In this document: one piece after another, positions 18,696 through 28,762 of the stretch | How the letters are laid out: the number at the start of each line of letters is the position of its first letter | Numbering within the stretch: position 1 is the stretch's first letter | Source: Xenorhabdus cabanillasii | GTDB lineage: Bacteria > Pseudomonadota > Gammaproteobacteria > Enterobacterales > Enterobacteriaceae | DNA length: 64,000 bases | Direction: 5' to 3' | NCBI RefSeq assembly: GCF_003386665.1 | Contig: NZ_QTUB01000001.1 | Coordinates: 806,001-870,000 of the forward strand | Notes under the pieces: generated by a model | Database searches by the model: none | Seen by the model: the letters and a program-made list of their open reading frames with translations, nothing else | Told to the model about the DNA's origin: nothing | Program-made: the position numbers and the translations under genes

Positions 18696-21600
18696 ATGAA
18701 TAAGCAAAAGACAGGTCTATTTAAGAACACCCCATCCGAAATTAATCTATTCAAAACGAAACCATGTGCACTTTGCTATGCCGTTGCTTGCTGTCTTGCG
18801 GCTGGCAGTGTCGGAGCATATGCGGAAAATTATATTGAAACTGGTAAGTTGGGTGATCCTGCCAGCTGGCACTCTGGTGAATTCCTTGCTGAGTGGGGGC
18901 TTGGTGCGATTCACGCAGATGAAGCATATGCAAAAGGCTATACCGGTAAAGGGATAAAACTGGGAATATTTGATCAGGCTGTTTACGCTGAGCATCCGGA
19001 GTTTATAGGAAAAGATAAGGTGATTAACCTTCACACTTTCGGAATACGTGAGTATACCGATCCCTATATTGCGGTGAAGAAAGGTGATCCCTTCTCTTAT
19101 GATGGTACACCAAGCCGGCAACGGGGGGGCAAATTGGGGAATCACGGTACTCATGTTGCTGGCATTGCTGCCGGTAGCCGTGATGGCGGAAAAATGCATG
19201 GTGTGGCCTATAATGCACAGATCATTAGTGCTGAAAATGGCGATCCCGGCCCTGAGGATGGCATTATTTTAGGTAACGACGGCAGTGTATATCAGGCTGG
19301 CTGGGATGCACTGATAGCAAGTGGAGCCCGTATTATCAATAACAGTTGGGGCATTGGTATTGATAGAAAGCTTGAAGAGGCGGGGAGAGATCCCAAAGGG
19401 CCACATTTCCATCTGGAACATGCCAATAAACAGTTTGATCAAATCAAACCAATATTAGGAACAAAACCGGGTGGCGCGTATCAGGGCGCAATTGATGCCG
19501 GGCGTAGTGGCATTGTGACCATTTTTGCTGCGGGTAACAGCGGCAACTATAATGAGCCGGATGCCATAGCGGGTCTGGCCTGGTTTGTACCGGATATTGC
19601 GCCAAACTGGTTGACGGTTGCCAGTGTGCAGAAGGATGCTAATAGCAGCAATAAAATTCCCTATAGTATCAGTGGATTTTCGTCCCGCTGTGGTTATACC
19701 GCCAGTTTGTGTGTCAGTGCACCCGGTAGTTATATATATAGCTCAGTGATAAATGGAACAAGTGTAGATACGCTAAAAACCGATTACGAAAAATTCAGTG
19801 GTACTTCGATGGCAGCCCCTCATGCTGCTGGTGGTATTGCTATTCTGATGGAGCGTTTCCCGTACATGAGCGGTGCCCAGGTTTCTTCCGTGCTCCGCAC
19901 TACTGCTACTGATATGGGCAAGCCAGGCATTGATGAGATTTACGGTTGGGGAATGATTAATCTCGGTAAAGCGATAAATGGTCCTGGCATGTTTTATACG
20001 GCAGAGGATATTCCAGCTACTTTTCGTATTCCTGATCCAGAAGGTGTTGTCTATGGGGATGGACAGTTTGTCGCTGATATTCCCGGTGTTGGTGCTGTTC
20101 TCGACAAAGGCAAACCGACCGAACGTGTTTGTGAAGGCAGACAGTGTGAACTTGATATCTGGAGTAATGATATCAGTGGTCACGGTGGGTTAACCAAACA
20201 GGGTAATGGTGCGTTATTCCTCACTGGTAAGAATACTTATTCTGGCCCGACATTAGTTAAACAAGGGTTATTGGGGATCAGCGATTCACTGGCTTCTTCA
20301 GTCCTGGTAAAAGACAACGGTGTATTCGGTGGTTATGGCACTATTGGTTCCCTTACGGTTCAGCATGGAGGAACGGTCAGTCCGGGCTATTCTATTGGTA
20401 AACTCGATGTTTCCCGTGAAGTTACCTTTGAACCTGGCTCTCGTTATGCTGTTGAAATCACATCTGATGGACACAATGACAGCATCCATGCAGGGGATAA
20501 GGTACAAATCAACGGTGGCAAGGTAGAAATCGCTCTCCTGAACAGTAATAACCTTCTTTCCCGCGATAATCTTGCTGACGATAAAGCGCATGGCCTGACA
20601 GGGCAACAGTATAATATTCTCAGTACAGAAAAGGATATTAATGGGCGTTTTGATAACGTTGGTTCGCACTATCTCTTTTTGAACACTGACTTGTCATATC
20701 AGCCCAGTAAAGTGACGCTTAATATAGCACGTAATAATACCGCTTTTGCCGATGTAGCATTGACGCAGAATGAACGCTCTGTGGCTGGTGCTGTTGATTC
20801 CCTCGGTACTGGTAATCCGGTTTACGAGAGTATTTTACCTTCTACTTCTGCCGATCAGGTTCGCCATGCTTTCAAACAGCTTGATGGACAGATCCATGCG
20901 GACATAACTTCTGCATTGGTTAATGAAAGCCGTTACTTGCGTGATACCCTGAATGCCCGATTGAGGCAGGCTGAAGGCCGTTCGTTATCATCCGGTATTT
21001 ATGCGGAGAATAATAACGCAGAGAGTAATCACGGAGAGAATAAGGGCGCCTGGGTTCGTTTGCTTGGGGCATGGAACCATAGCTCCGGTACGCTTAATGC
21101 TACTGGCTATCAGTCCTCCACTTACGGAGTACTACTCGGAACTGACGGGTCGATAGGTAATTATAGCCATTTTGGTATCGCCACTGGTTATACCCGTACC
21201 TCTCTTGACGGTGGTTACCGTACCAGTGCCGACAGTAATAATTATCACATTGCTCTTTATGGTGATCGTCGCTTTGGTGATCTGAAGCTGCGTACCGGAG
21301 GTGGATACACCTGGCATCGTATTGATACTGACCGTCCTGTCAATTATGGCTATCAGTACGATCGCGGAGAAGCGGAATATGGTGGCCGTACGGCACAGTT
21401 ATTTGTTGAAGCTGCGTACAATCTGCCTATAGCTCTGGTAAATCTGGAACCGTTTATGAATCTTTCTTATGTCGGTTTCCGTAATAATGGTATTAACGAA
21501 AATGGTGGCCCCGCAACGCTTCAGGCCGATAAACAACATACAGAAGCAACGCTTTCCACACTTGGATTACGTGCTAACCATGATTGGCAGACCAAGTGGG

Positions 21601-21863
21601 GGGCTACTGTTGCCTTGCATGGTGAGTTAGGTTGGCAACACCAGTATGGTGAGCGTCAGCGCGCGGTGAGTTCAGCGTTTCGTGGAAGTAACAAAACTTT
21701 CGTGACCCACAGTGCTCCGGTTGCGCGTGATGGCCTTGTCTTGAAGGCTAATGCTGAAATGACAGCAGGCAAGAATGTGTCATTTACGCTTGGTTATAGT
21801 GGATTGTTATCCTCCGCTCATCAGGACAATAGTGTTAATGCCGGTTTTGTCTGGCGGTTCTGA
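18696..21863 (+). CDS. Subtilisin-type (S8) serine protease autotransporter
   Basis: 1055 residues from the ATG at 18696 (a TTG ten codons upstream is the alternative). The signal peptide is long, ending GSVGAYAENY. The S8 protease domain spans about 60-410, with catalytic Asp in LGIFDQAV, His in GNHGTHVAGI and Ser in FSGTSMAAPHAAGG; NNSWGIG and FAAGNSGN supply the oxyanion region. It is followed by a beta-helix passenger segment (QGNGALFLTGKNTYSGPT, an autotransporter-associated repeat) and a C-terminal ~280-residue beta-barrel ending in FVWRF, the terminal Phe expected for Bam insertion. A secreted or surface protease, plausibly acting on host proteins; the target is unknown. Confidence 0.93.
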   Translation: MNKQKTGLFKNTPSEINLFKTKPCALCYAVACCLAAGSVGAYAENYIETGKLGDPASWHSGEFLAEWGLGAIHADEAYAKGYTGKGIKLGIFDQAVYAEHPEFIGKDKVINLHTFGIREYTDPYIAVKKGDPFSYDGTPSRQRGGKLGNHGTHVAGIAAGSRDGGKMHGVAYNAQIISAENGDPGPEDGIILGNDGSVYQAGWDALIASGARIINNSWGIGIDRKLEEAGRDPKGPHFHLEHANKQFDQIKPILGTKPGGAYQGAIDAGRSGIVTIFAAGNSGNYNEPDAIAGLAWFVPDIAPNWLTVASVQKDANSSNKIPYSISGFSSRCGYTASLCVSAPGSYIYSSVINGTSVDTLKTDYEKFSGTSMAAPHAAGGIAILMERFPYMSGAQVSSVLRTTATDMGKPGIDEIYGWGMINLGKAINGPGMFYTAEDIPATFRIPDPEGVVYGDGQFVADIPGVGAVLDKGKPTERVCEGRQCELDIWSNDISGHGGLTKQGNGALFLTGKNTYSGPTLVKQGLLGISDSLASSVLVKDNGVFGGYGTIGSLTVQHGGTVSPGYSIGKLDVSREVTFEPGSRYAVEITSDGHNDSIHAGDKVQINGGKVEIALLNSNNLLSRDNLADDKAHGLTGQQYNILSTEKDINGRFDNVGSHYLFLNTDLSYQPSKVTLNIARNNTAFADVALTQNERSVAGAVDSLGTGNPVYESILPSTSADQVRHAFKQLDGQIHADITSALVNESRYLRDTLNARLRQAEGRSLSSGIYAENNNAESNHGENKGAWVRLLGAWNHSSGTLNATGYQSSTYGVLLGTDGSIGNYSHFGIATGYTRTSLDGGYRTSADSNNYHIALYGDRRFGDLKLRTGGGYTWHRIDTDRPVNYGYQYDRGEAEYGGRTAQLFVEAAYNLPIALVNLEPFMNLSYVGFRNNGINENGGPATLQADKQHTEATLSTLGLRANHDWQTKWGATVALHGELGWQHQYGERQRAVSSAFRGSNKTFVTHSAPVARDGLVLKANAEMTAGKNVSFTLGYSGLLSSAHQDNSVNAGFVWRF

Positions 21864-22333
21864 TGATGGGTATATAACCAATATCCAGAACAATCATCAA
21901 TGTTGCACCGTAAAATTCGTCTTTGTGAAGTGAAAAACCCGTCAAACCTAAAGCGGTACGGATACACTGAGCCTGGGGATGTTGCAGCGCCACAGAACCA
22001 CTCAGTGTGCCCGTCCTGCTTCATCAGGGCAGCCAGATAACCCAATACGGTCAGGGTCACCATCAGCCCGCACGTATCAGCGGAGACCTCGCCTTTAAAG
22101 TCAGCCGTATCGACATTGACAACATACGAATCCGATCGTGTCGGCACGACATAGGTGATGTTGTCAGACACTTTCCGGTACTTCCATCGATCGCACTGGT
22201 AATCGCCACAAAGCACGGTGGCAGCTTTAATGAACGTGTGCTCCAGCAGCATCAGTTCCAGCAGACGGGTTTGCGGAAAAATGTCGGCAAAAGGGGATAA
22301 TTCAGACGCGGGCACAGTGTGCACCGTTGCCAA
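21836..22333 (-). pseudogene. KlcA/ArdB-type antirestriction protein, frameshifted
   Basis: The readable frame resembles antirestriction proteins of mobile elements: FPQTRLLELMLLEHTF, LCGDYQCDRWKYRKVSDN and FKGEVSADTCGLMVTLTVLG. After LMKQDGHTE the family sequence moves to another frame (SVALQHPQAQCIRTAL), matching the usual C-terminal ALQHPE motif. One indel has therefore broken the gene. No ATG opens the frame; translation would need TTG at 22333. The 3' end overlaps the autotransporter stop region. Such proteins block type I restriction during conjugation, so this marks an integrated mobile element now in decay. Confidence 0.55.
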
Positions 22334-22447
22334 TGTTGTCGTTAGATCCGCAAGGGGAGAAACACATGCCCTTCAAAAAGGTAGGGACAATCATATTTTT
22401 ACAATATCCTAACAGTCCGAAATATTATAAATTGTCAGACATCATAA

Positions 22448-22828
<381 letters not shown>

Positions 22829-22920
22829 CGTGAGTTTTCGTTTCACTTAGCTTCAATTCCCTGATAGTCCATTTTTTACGAGAATAATTTGTACTTATTC
22901 TAATAAACAGGAAAATTTAT

Positions 22921-23904
22921 ATGAACACAAAAATACTTTTGAGTAACTATGGAGCAACTTTTATTTTTGTTTTATTATGGAGTAGTGGCGCTATATTTTC
23001 TCGTTGGGGACTAAATCATAGTTCTTCATTTGCTATTTTAACTGTACGTTTTTCTATTGCTTTTTTATTTTTATTGTTACTCTGTGTATCAAAAAAACGT
23101 TATTTTCCTGCACCGGGAAGCACCAAAAAAGTAGCTGGAGTAGGTTTATTAATTATCGGTGGATATTCTATTTTTTATTTTCTCGCATTAGAACATGGGA
23201 TTACTCCCGGAGTTTTAGCAACAATAATGGGGATACAACCAATTATCACACTTTGGTTTATGGAAAGACATTTCTCTATCCGCCGTTTTATAGGGTTATG
23301 AGTCTCTTTGATTGGATTAATACTTGTTGTATTTCAAGGAATCATAAATGCCAAATTCTCTCTGTCGGGAACTTTTTTTGCTTTATCTGCACTAGCTTGT
23401 ATGAGCATAGGTGCTATATTTCAGAAGCGAATACAACAACCGCCATCTGAAGTTTTACCATTACAATATGGTGTTAGTTTGTTTATGTGTTTATTGTTTG
23501 TTCCTTTCAAACCTTTTCATATTGAACCTACGATAGGATTCATTATTCCTGTATTATGGCTTGGTTTAGTTATTTCAGTCGCAGCCCAATTATTACTTTA
23601 TCGATTAATTATGGCTGGTAATTTAGTCAATGTGACTAGTTTGTTTTATCTTGTTCCAGGTGTGACTGCAATAATGGATTATTTATTTTTGGGTAATAAA
23701 TTATCTAATTTAAGTATTATTGGTATGATTGCAATAATATTTGGCCTGCTGATCATTTTTCATGTAAAAGAAAAAAACATTTATAATTATTTATTATGTC
23801 ACTTGGATTCGTCTAATAAGTGCAATTTCTCAGAAAGGCGGCCAGTTGCTATAGCAGGCATGTTTGGGGGTATAAACGCATCGGATCCGATGTGCCGGGT
23901 CTGA
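22921..23904 (+). pseudogene. EamA/DMT-family transporter with an in-frame stop
   Basis: About 328 codons in one frame, interrupted by TGA at 23299-23301. The first part (MNTKILLSNYGATFIFVLLW ... GYSIFYFLALEHGITPGVL) and the second (FSLSGTFFALSALACMSIGA ... LLLYRLIMAGNLVNVTSLFY, GNKLSNLSIIGM) are the two EamA repeats of a ten-helix inner-membrane metabolite exporter. A good ribosome-binding site (AGGA) precedes the ATG. The stop falls at the linker of the two halves. The last ~40 codons (after HVKEKN) may be foreign read-through sequence. The DNA is clearly more AT-rich than the core genes. Confidence 0.8.
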
Positions 23905-24382
23905 CAGAAAATGCATGCGCGTTTCCATTGCACCGTGGGATCGAATGCCACGGTTTGGCAAATATGTGACACAAAATCCTGCTCTGTTCGCCTGTTTTGA
24001 ACTGTCGGTGGAGGATTTTTCCGGTGGCGGCTTCCAGATTCGCTATCAGGTGTTTTTTGAGCGATTTTTCTCATCTGCCGCCGTTCATCTTGGGGGGGAA
24101 TGAGTGGTATAATAAGTATAACTCAATCCTTCTTTTTGTGATGTGATGTGATGTGATGTGATGTGATGTTTTGGGAACAAAAATTTCGCAAAATTAGGAC
24201 TGAATTTCTTTGACACTCCTGCCATTTTGGCAAGCCATTTAGTCATAACATTATAAAAATTACTTTTTCAAAATTTAAAATTTTATTAAAAAATGATTAT
24301 TAATAGGGATTGTCAATATTTTTATTTAAATTATATTTTTTTAAATTTAATAAATAATAATATATAAGGTTATAATTATAAT
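23905..24382. other. Decayed, AT-rich gap with an unidentified coding-like fragment
   Basis: 478 bp. The first ~200 bp are noticeably more GC-rich and give open frames on both strands, but I recognise no family, and the fragment looks like a relic of the mobile element to the left. The rest is very AT-rich and contains the GTGAT microsatellite. It presumably holds the promoter of the amidinotransferase relic. Confidence 0.4.
24138..24169. repeat. Pentanucleotide microsatellite (GTGAT), about 6.4 copies
   Basis: Six perfect GTGAT units plus a partial seventh (24138-24169). It lies about 215 bp upstream of the amidinotransferase relic and outside any intact gene. Confidence 0.9.
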
Positions 24383-25352
24383 ATGAAAGATATACATTGT
24401 TCAGAATTACCTAAATCTCCGGTAAGTTCATTTGCTGAGTGGGATCCACTTGAAGAGGTCATCGTAGGTATTGTTAATGGTGCCAGATTTCCTTCATGGC
24501 ATATGGCATTATAACCTGTTTTACCTGCTAATCAAGTCGTTAATTTCCAGAGAAATTCTGGGCGTTCTTTCCCTCAGGAACTTATAGAATTAGCCTCTAA
24601 AGAATTGGAAGAATTCGTCCATATACTTGAAAGCGAAGGAGTCAAAGTTCGCCGTCCTGATATACAAGATCAGTCAGCGGTTTTTGGGGCTCCGGGATGG
24701 AGCAGCACTGGTTTATATTGTGCTATGCCCAGAGATGTACTTTTGGTAATTGGTGATAATATAATTGAATGCCCATTGGCGTGGAGATCTCGCTATTTTG
24801 AAACTTCTGCTTATAAAACGTTATTAAAAGAATATTTTAAATCTGGTGCTAAGTGGAGTGCTGCACCTAAACCACAATTAACGGATGAGCTATATAATTT
24901 AAATTGGGAGAAAGAGAGTAATATGCAAGGGAAAGTTTCTCTTGCTATTACTGAATTTGAACCAATTTTTGATGCTGCATATTTCTATCGTTGTGGTAGA
25001 GATATTATTGCTCAAAAAAGCCATGTAACAAATAGTTTCGGTATTGAATGGCTAAGGCGGCATATTGGAAATGAATATAGAATACATGTATTTGAATTTG
25101 ACGATCCAAATCCAATGCATATCGACGCAACATTTGTACCTATGGCACCAGGAAAGTTACTAGTAAACCCCAAAAAATTATCAAAAATTCCTGATTTATT
25201 CAAAGGATGGGATGTTTTTCATGCGCCAAATCCAATTATACCTGATGATCATCCTCTGTATATGACTAGCAAATGGATTAAGTTAATCAGATAAATTATC
25301 TGCATTACTGTTACAATCGATAACACGATAACCTGATTCTCTGCCTGTTCTT

Positions 25353-25826
25353 ATGAAATCGAAGATAATACTTTCTGAGCCTGAACGAATCACATTGCAA
25401 CAACTTGCTTTGAATCATCCACATCGGGACATTCGTACGCGAGGAACGGGTTTGCTCATGCTTGCCAGAGGGATCAAGCCGTCCCAGATCACCGCTGAAA
25501 TCGGATGCAGTCTCCGGGTTATCTATAATTGGGTTCACATGTGGCACAATTCAGGGATAGCGGGATTATTAGGTGGTCATGCCGGAGGCCGGTATCTCGC
25601 CATGACGCCTGACATGATTGCCACTGCGGTCGAAGCGGCCAGCGCAGAGTCCCTGACACTCGCCCGGATAGCTCAGTGCGTTGAGGCAAAGCATGGTGCC
25701 CTGCCTTGTACGCTTGAAACGCTGGCAAATACCCTGAAAAAGCAGGGGCTCACCTATAAACGAACCCGACTGTCGCTTAAAAAAAGCGTAACGAAACGGA
25801 GTTTGCTAAAAAATCCGCCTTGCTGA
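25353..25826 (+). CDS. IS630 transposase OrfA (N-terminal DNA-binding part)
   Basis: 157 residues with helix-turn-helix pairs of IS630 transposases: IKPSQITAEIGCSLRVIYNW near residues 35-55 and a second winged-helix region (LTLARIAQCVEAKHG ... TLANTLKKQGLTYKRT). Near its end is a run of seven A residues. Re-reading one A there shifts -1 into OrfB, so a full transposase can be made by frameshifting, as in several IS630 members. Confidence 0.85.
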   Translation: MKSKIILSEPERITLQQLALNHPHRDIRTRGTGLLMLARGIKPSQITAEIGCSLRVIYNWVHMWHNSGIAGLLGGHAGGRYLAMTPDMIATAVEAASAESLTLARIAQCVEAKHGALPCTLETLANTLKKQGLTYKRTRLSLKKSVTKRSLLKNPPC

Positions 25827-26356
25827 ATAAAATTAAGGCTGGAGCACAGTTAGGCCATTACCGTCTGCTCTATTTCGATGAGGCGGGTTTTGCCGCGTCT
25901 CCTCCGGTGCAATATGGATGGAGTCCACGGGGTAAGCCCCATAAAACTGAGCCTCGAGAGCATGACAGACGGTCAGTTCTGGGGGCGTTAAATTACACGG
26001 ATAACACGCTGTTTTACCAGACAACGTCAGGCAGTATCACGCGCGATGACGTGATTGATTTTTTAGAGCAGGTCGCCAAACAAGGGGACAACCGCCTGAC
26101 ATTTTTAGTGTTGGATAATGCGCGTATCCATCACGGGATCGAAGAACAAATCAGAAATGGCTGGTTACGAGAACACAACATGTTTTTATTCTATCTTCCC
26201 GCTTACAGCCCAGAGCTGAATTTGATTGAGATCGTCTGGAAACAGGCCAAATACCATTGGCGACGTTTTATCACTTGGACTCAGAATACAATGGAGCATG
26301 AATTAAATACTTTATTGAAAGGTTATGGCGACCAATTTGCAATTAACTTTTCTTGA
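25820..26356 (+). CDS. IS630 transposase OrfB (DDE catalytic part)
   Basis: 178 residues. The DDE triad is seen in LLYFDEAGF, FLVLDNARIHHG and YSPELNLIEIVWKQAK. It overlaps OrfA by 7 bp in a different frame. It is expected to act as a -1 frameshift fusion with OrfA. The frame is intact, so the element may still be active. Confidence 0.88.
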   Translation: MLNKIKAGAQLGHYRLLYFDEAGFAASPPVQYGWSPRGKPHKTEPREHDRRSVLGALNYTDNTLFYQTTSGSITRDDVIDFLEQVAKQGDNRLTFLVLDNARIHHGIEEQIRNGWLREHNMFLFYLPAYSPELNLIEIVWKQAKYHWRRFITWTQNTMEHELNTLLKGYGDQFAINFS

Positions 26357-26748
26357 GTACTTAATATGAATATTCTTATGTTAGATGAGAATAGAGTCAT
26401 TGTCGAAAAACAAGATGACTCAATGATAGCAGCAATGAAGCGTTGGGGATTTACACCAATTCCATGTAATTTTAGGTATTTTAATAGTTTTGGTGGCTCT
26501 TTCCACTGTGCAACTCTAGATGTAAGGCGTTGAGGCAGTCTGCAATCATATTTTTAAGTATTAGAGTTTAACCAGTTTGATTTTAAAATAGAGAGTTTGA
26601 TTTATAAACTTTAGTAGATCACTCCTGCTTTATCTCAATCATGATAAGTTGCGAAAATGATCTACTCATTTCTAATGAACAGTATATTTATTTAGTCTGA
26701 AAAATAAAATATACTTTTAATGTATCATATTAATGAAAAAGGATAAGT

Positions 26749-27696
26749 ATGAAAATTTGGAAATCCTCGAAAAAAGATGCCATATTATTTCTATTAAGCA
26801 TATTAAACATTGTAATAAATGTAACATTGGCATTTAATTGGGGTGAATTATCTATTTACAGCTGGATAATTAATGTTATTGTGGTGTCATTAATCACCAC
26901 TTACAATATTATTGTTATTTCTCATTTCTTTACTCATAATCCGTGGTTTGTATCATCTTTAATGAATGATTTTGTTTCCATTTTGAATTATATTAATATA
27001 GGCCAATCTATTCAAGGCTATCATTTAACACACGTCAGGAATCATCATAAATATCACAATGATAATGGGAGTCCTATAAAAGATTTATCATCAACTTTTT
27101 TAAATGGTAAAGAAAATTAACATAACTCACTATGGAAATATTCCATTATTGGTGGGATGGGAACTTTACTAAACATAATTCCAAATATATTATGGTCTTT
27201 ATTTTCATGGAGAGGTAAGTTAAGTAAGTATGATAGTCATTTTGAAAATTTAATTTCAAAAGATAAAGTTAATAGCAGAAAAGAAATTAACCAATTGCGT
27301 TTAGATAGACTTTCAATATTTGTTGGTCTGCTTTTTTTCTTTAGTGTATCTTGGGAATGGGCATTGCTTTGCTATTTACCTTCTATTTTGCTTTCTTTTA
27401 TTCTGGTAAATATACAAAATTATTATGAACATTATGGAGCCAATCCAGAAAACAAATTCACTAACTCTGTTAGTTATTATGGAAGATTATATAATTTACT
27501 GGCATTTAATGATGGATATCATCAGGAACACCATATATCGGGCGGTACTCATTGGAGTCAATTACCTAAATTACGAGAGAGATACTATGATAAATTTAAA
27601 GAACAAGATAGAATAATTAGCCCAGTGTCAGCAATTTTAGTTTTTTTACATATAAAAAGAAGATTATTGCATAAAAATGATAAGAACAAGGGATAA
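26749..27696 (+). pseudogene. Fatty acid desaturase-like membrane enzyme with an in-frame stop
   Basis: About 315 codons in one frame, with TAA at 27118-27120 near codon 124. All three histidine boxes of membrane di-iron desaturases are present: SHFFTH (H-x3-H), HVRNHHKYH (H-x3-HH) and HQEHHISGGTHW (H-x2-HH). Hydrophobic segments flank them as expected for an inner-membrane enzyme that desaturates or hydroxylates acyl or amine substrates. Weak upstream AAAGGA. It lies between the amidinotransferase and oxygenase-like relics, pointing to one former pathway. Apart from the stop the frame is undamaged. Confidence 0.82.
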
Positions 27697-27758
27697 ATAT
27701 AATGTAAGAAAAATTTTCTTTAACAGGACATAAATTGAAAAAATCAGAATTTAAGTAC

Positions 27759-28295
27759 TCAAGAAAAGTTAATTGCAAATTGGTCGCCATAACCTTTCAA
27801 TAAAGTATTTAATTCATGCTCCATTGTATTCTGAGTCCAAGTGATAAAACGTCGCCAATGGTATTTGGCCTGTTTCCAGACGATCTCAATCAAATTCAGC
27901 TCTGGGCTGTAAGCGGGAAGATAGAATAAAAACATGTTGTGTTCTCGTAACCAGCCATTTCTGATTTGTTCTTCGATCCCGTGATGGATACGCGCATTAT
28001 CCAACACTAAAAATGTCAGGCGGTTGTCCCCTTGTTTGGCGACCTGCTCTAAAAAATCAATCACGTCATCGCGCGTGATACTGCCTGACGTTGTCTGGTA
28101 AAACAGCGTGTTATCCGTGTAATTTAACGCCCCCAGAACTGACCGTCTGTCATGCTCTCGAGGCTCAGTTTTATGGGGCTTACCCCGTGGACTCCATCCA
28201 TATTGCACCGGAGGAGACGCGGCAAAACCCGCCTCATCGAAATAGAGCAGACGGTAATGGCCTAACTGTGCTCCAGCCTTAATTTTATTCAGCAA
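27759..28295 (-). CDS. IS630 transposase OrfB (DDE catalytic part), copy 2
   Basis: 178 residues, same predicted sequence as OrfB of copy 1, with the DDE triad intact (FDEAGF, LDNARIH, PELNLIE). It overlaps OrfA by 7 bp and would need a -1 frameshift for the fused transposase. Confidence 0.88.
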   Translation of the reverse strand: MLNKIKAGAQLGHYRLLYFDEAGFAASPPVQYGWSPRGKPHKTEPREHDRRSVLGALNYTDNTLFYQTTSGSITRDDVIDFLEQVAKQGDNRLTFLVLDNARIHHGIEEQIRNGWLREHNMFLFYLPAYSPELNLIEIVWKQAKYHWRRFITWTQNTMEHELNTLLKGYGDQFAINFS

Positions 28296-28762
28296 GGCGG
28301 ATTTTTTAGCAAACTCCGTTTCGTTACGCTTTTTTTAAGCGACAGTCGGGTTCGTTTATAGGTGAGCCCCTGCTTTTTCAGGGTATTTGCCAGCGTTTCA
28401 AGCGTACAAGGCAGGGCACCATGCTTTGCCTCAACGCACTGAGCTATCCGGGCGAGTGTCAGGGACTCTGCGCTGGCCGCTTCGACCGCAGTGGCAATCA
28501 TGTCAGGCGTCATGGCGAGATACCGGCCTCCGGCATGACCACCTAATAATCCCGCTATCCCTGAATTGTGCCACATGTGAACCCAATTATAGATAACCCG
28601 GAGACTGCATCCGATTTCAGCGGTGATCTGGGACGGCTTGATCCCTCTGGCAAGCATGAGCAAACCCGTTCCTCGCGTACGAATGTCCCGATGTGGATGA
28701 TTCAAAGCAAGTTGTTGCAATGTGATTCGTTCAGGCTCAGAAAGTATTATCTTCGATTTCAT
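28289..28762 (-). CDS. IS630 transposase OrfA (N-terminal DNA-binding part), copy 2
   Basis: 157 residues, same predicted sequence as OrfA of copy 1, including the seven-A run before the overlap. Lack of divergence between the copies indicates recent transposition. Confidence 0.85.
   Translation of the reverse strand: MKSKIILSEPERITLQQLALNHPHRDIRTRGTGLLMLARGIKPSQITAEIGCSLRVIYNWVHMWHNSGIAGLLGGHAGGRYLAMTPDMIATAVEAASAESLTLARIAQCVEAKHGALPCTLETLANTLKKQGLTYKRTRLSLKKSVTKRSLLKNPPC

Larger units (their letters stand above)
25281..26361 (+). mobile_element. IS630-family insertion sequence, copy 1 (1081 bp)
   Basis: Flanked by the TA duplication typical of IS630/Tc1-mariner elements (25279-25280 and 26362-26363). 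The ends are imperfect inverted repeats (AGTTAATCAG ... with CTTGAGTACT at the right). It carries two overlapping ORFs that together form a DDE transposase. It lies inside the amidinotransferase gene. The second copy (27754-28834) is the same length, in opposite orientation, and encodes the same predicted proteins. Confidence 0.92.
24383..26557 (+). pseudogene. Amidinotransferase (GATM / StrB / AmtA type), broken by two stops and an IS630 insertion
   Basis: Family match is strong: SSFAEWDPLEEVIVGIVNGA at the start, then ITEFEPIFDAAYFYRCGRDI, GIEWLRRHIG, DPNPMHIDATFVPMAPGK, and the catalytic-cysteine block GGSFHCATLDVRR. These enzymes move the amidino group of arginine to an amine acceptor. 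There are three lesions. TAA at 24512-24514 interrupts codon 44. An IS630 element occupies 25281-26361. TGA at 26531-26533, probably from CGA, precedes the native tail GSLQSYF and TAA 26555-26557. Removing the IS with one TA joins SKWI to NMNILMLDE in frame, so the insertion is recent relative to the gene. Confidence 0.88.
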
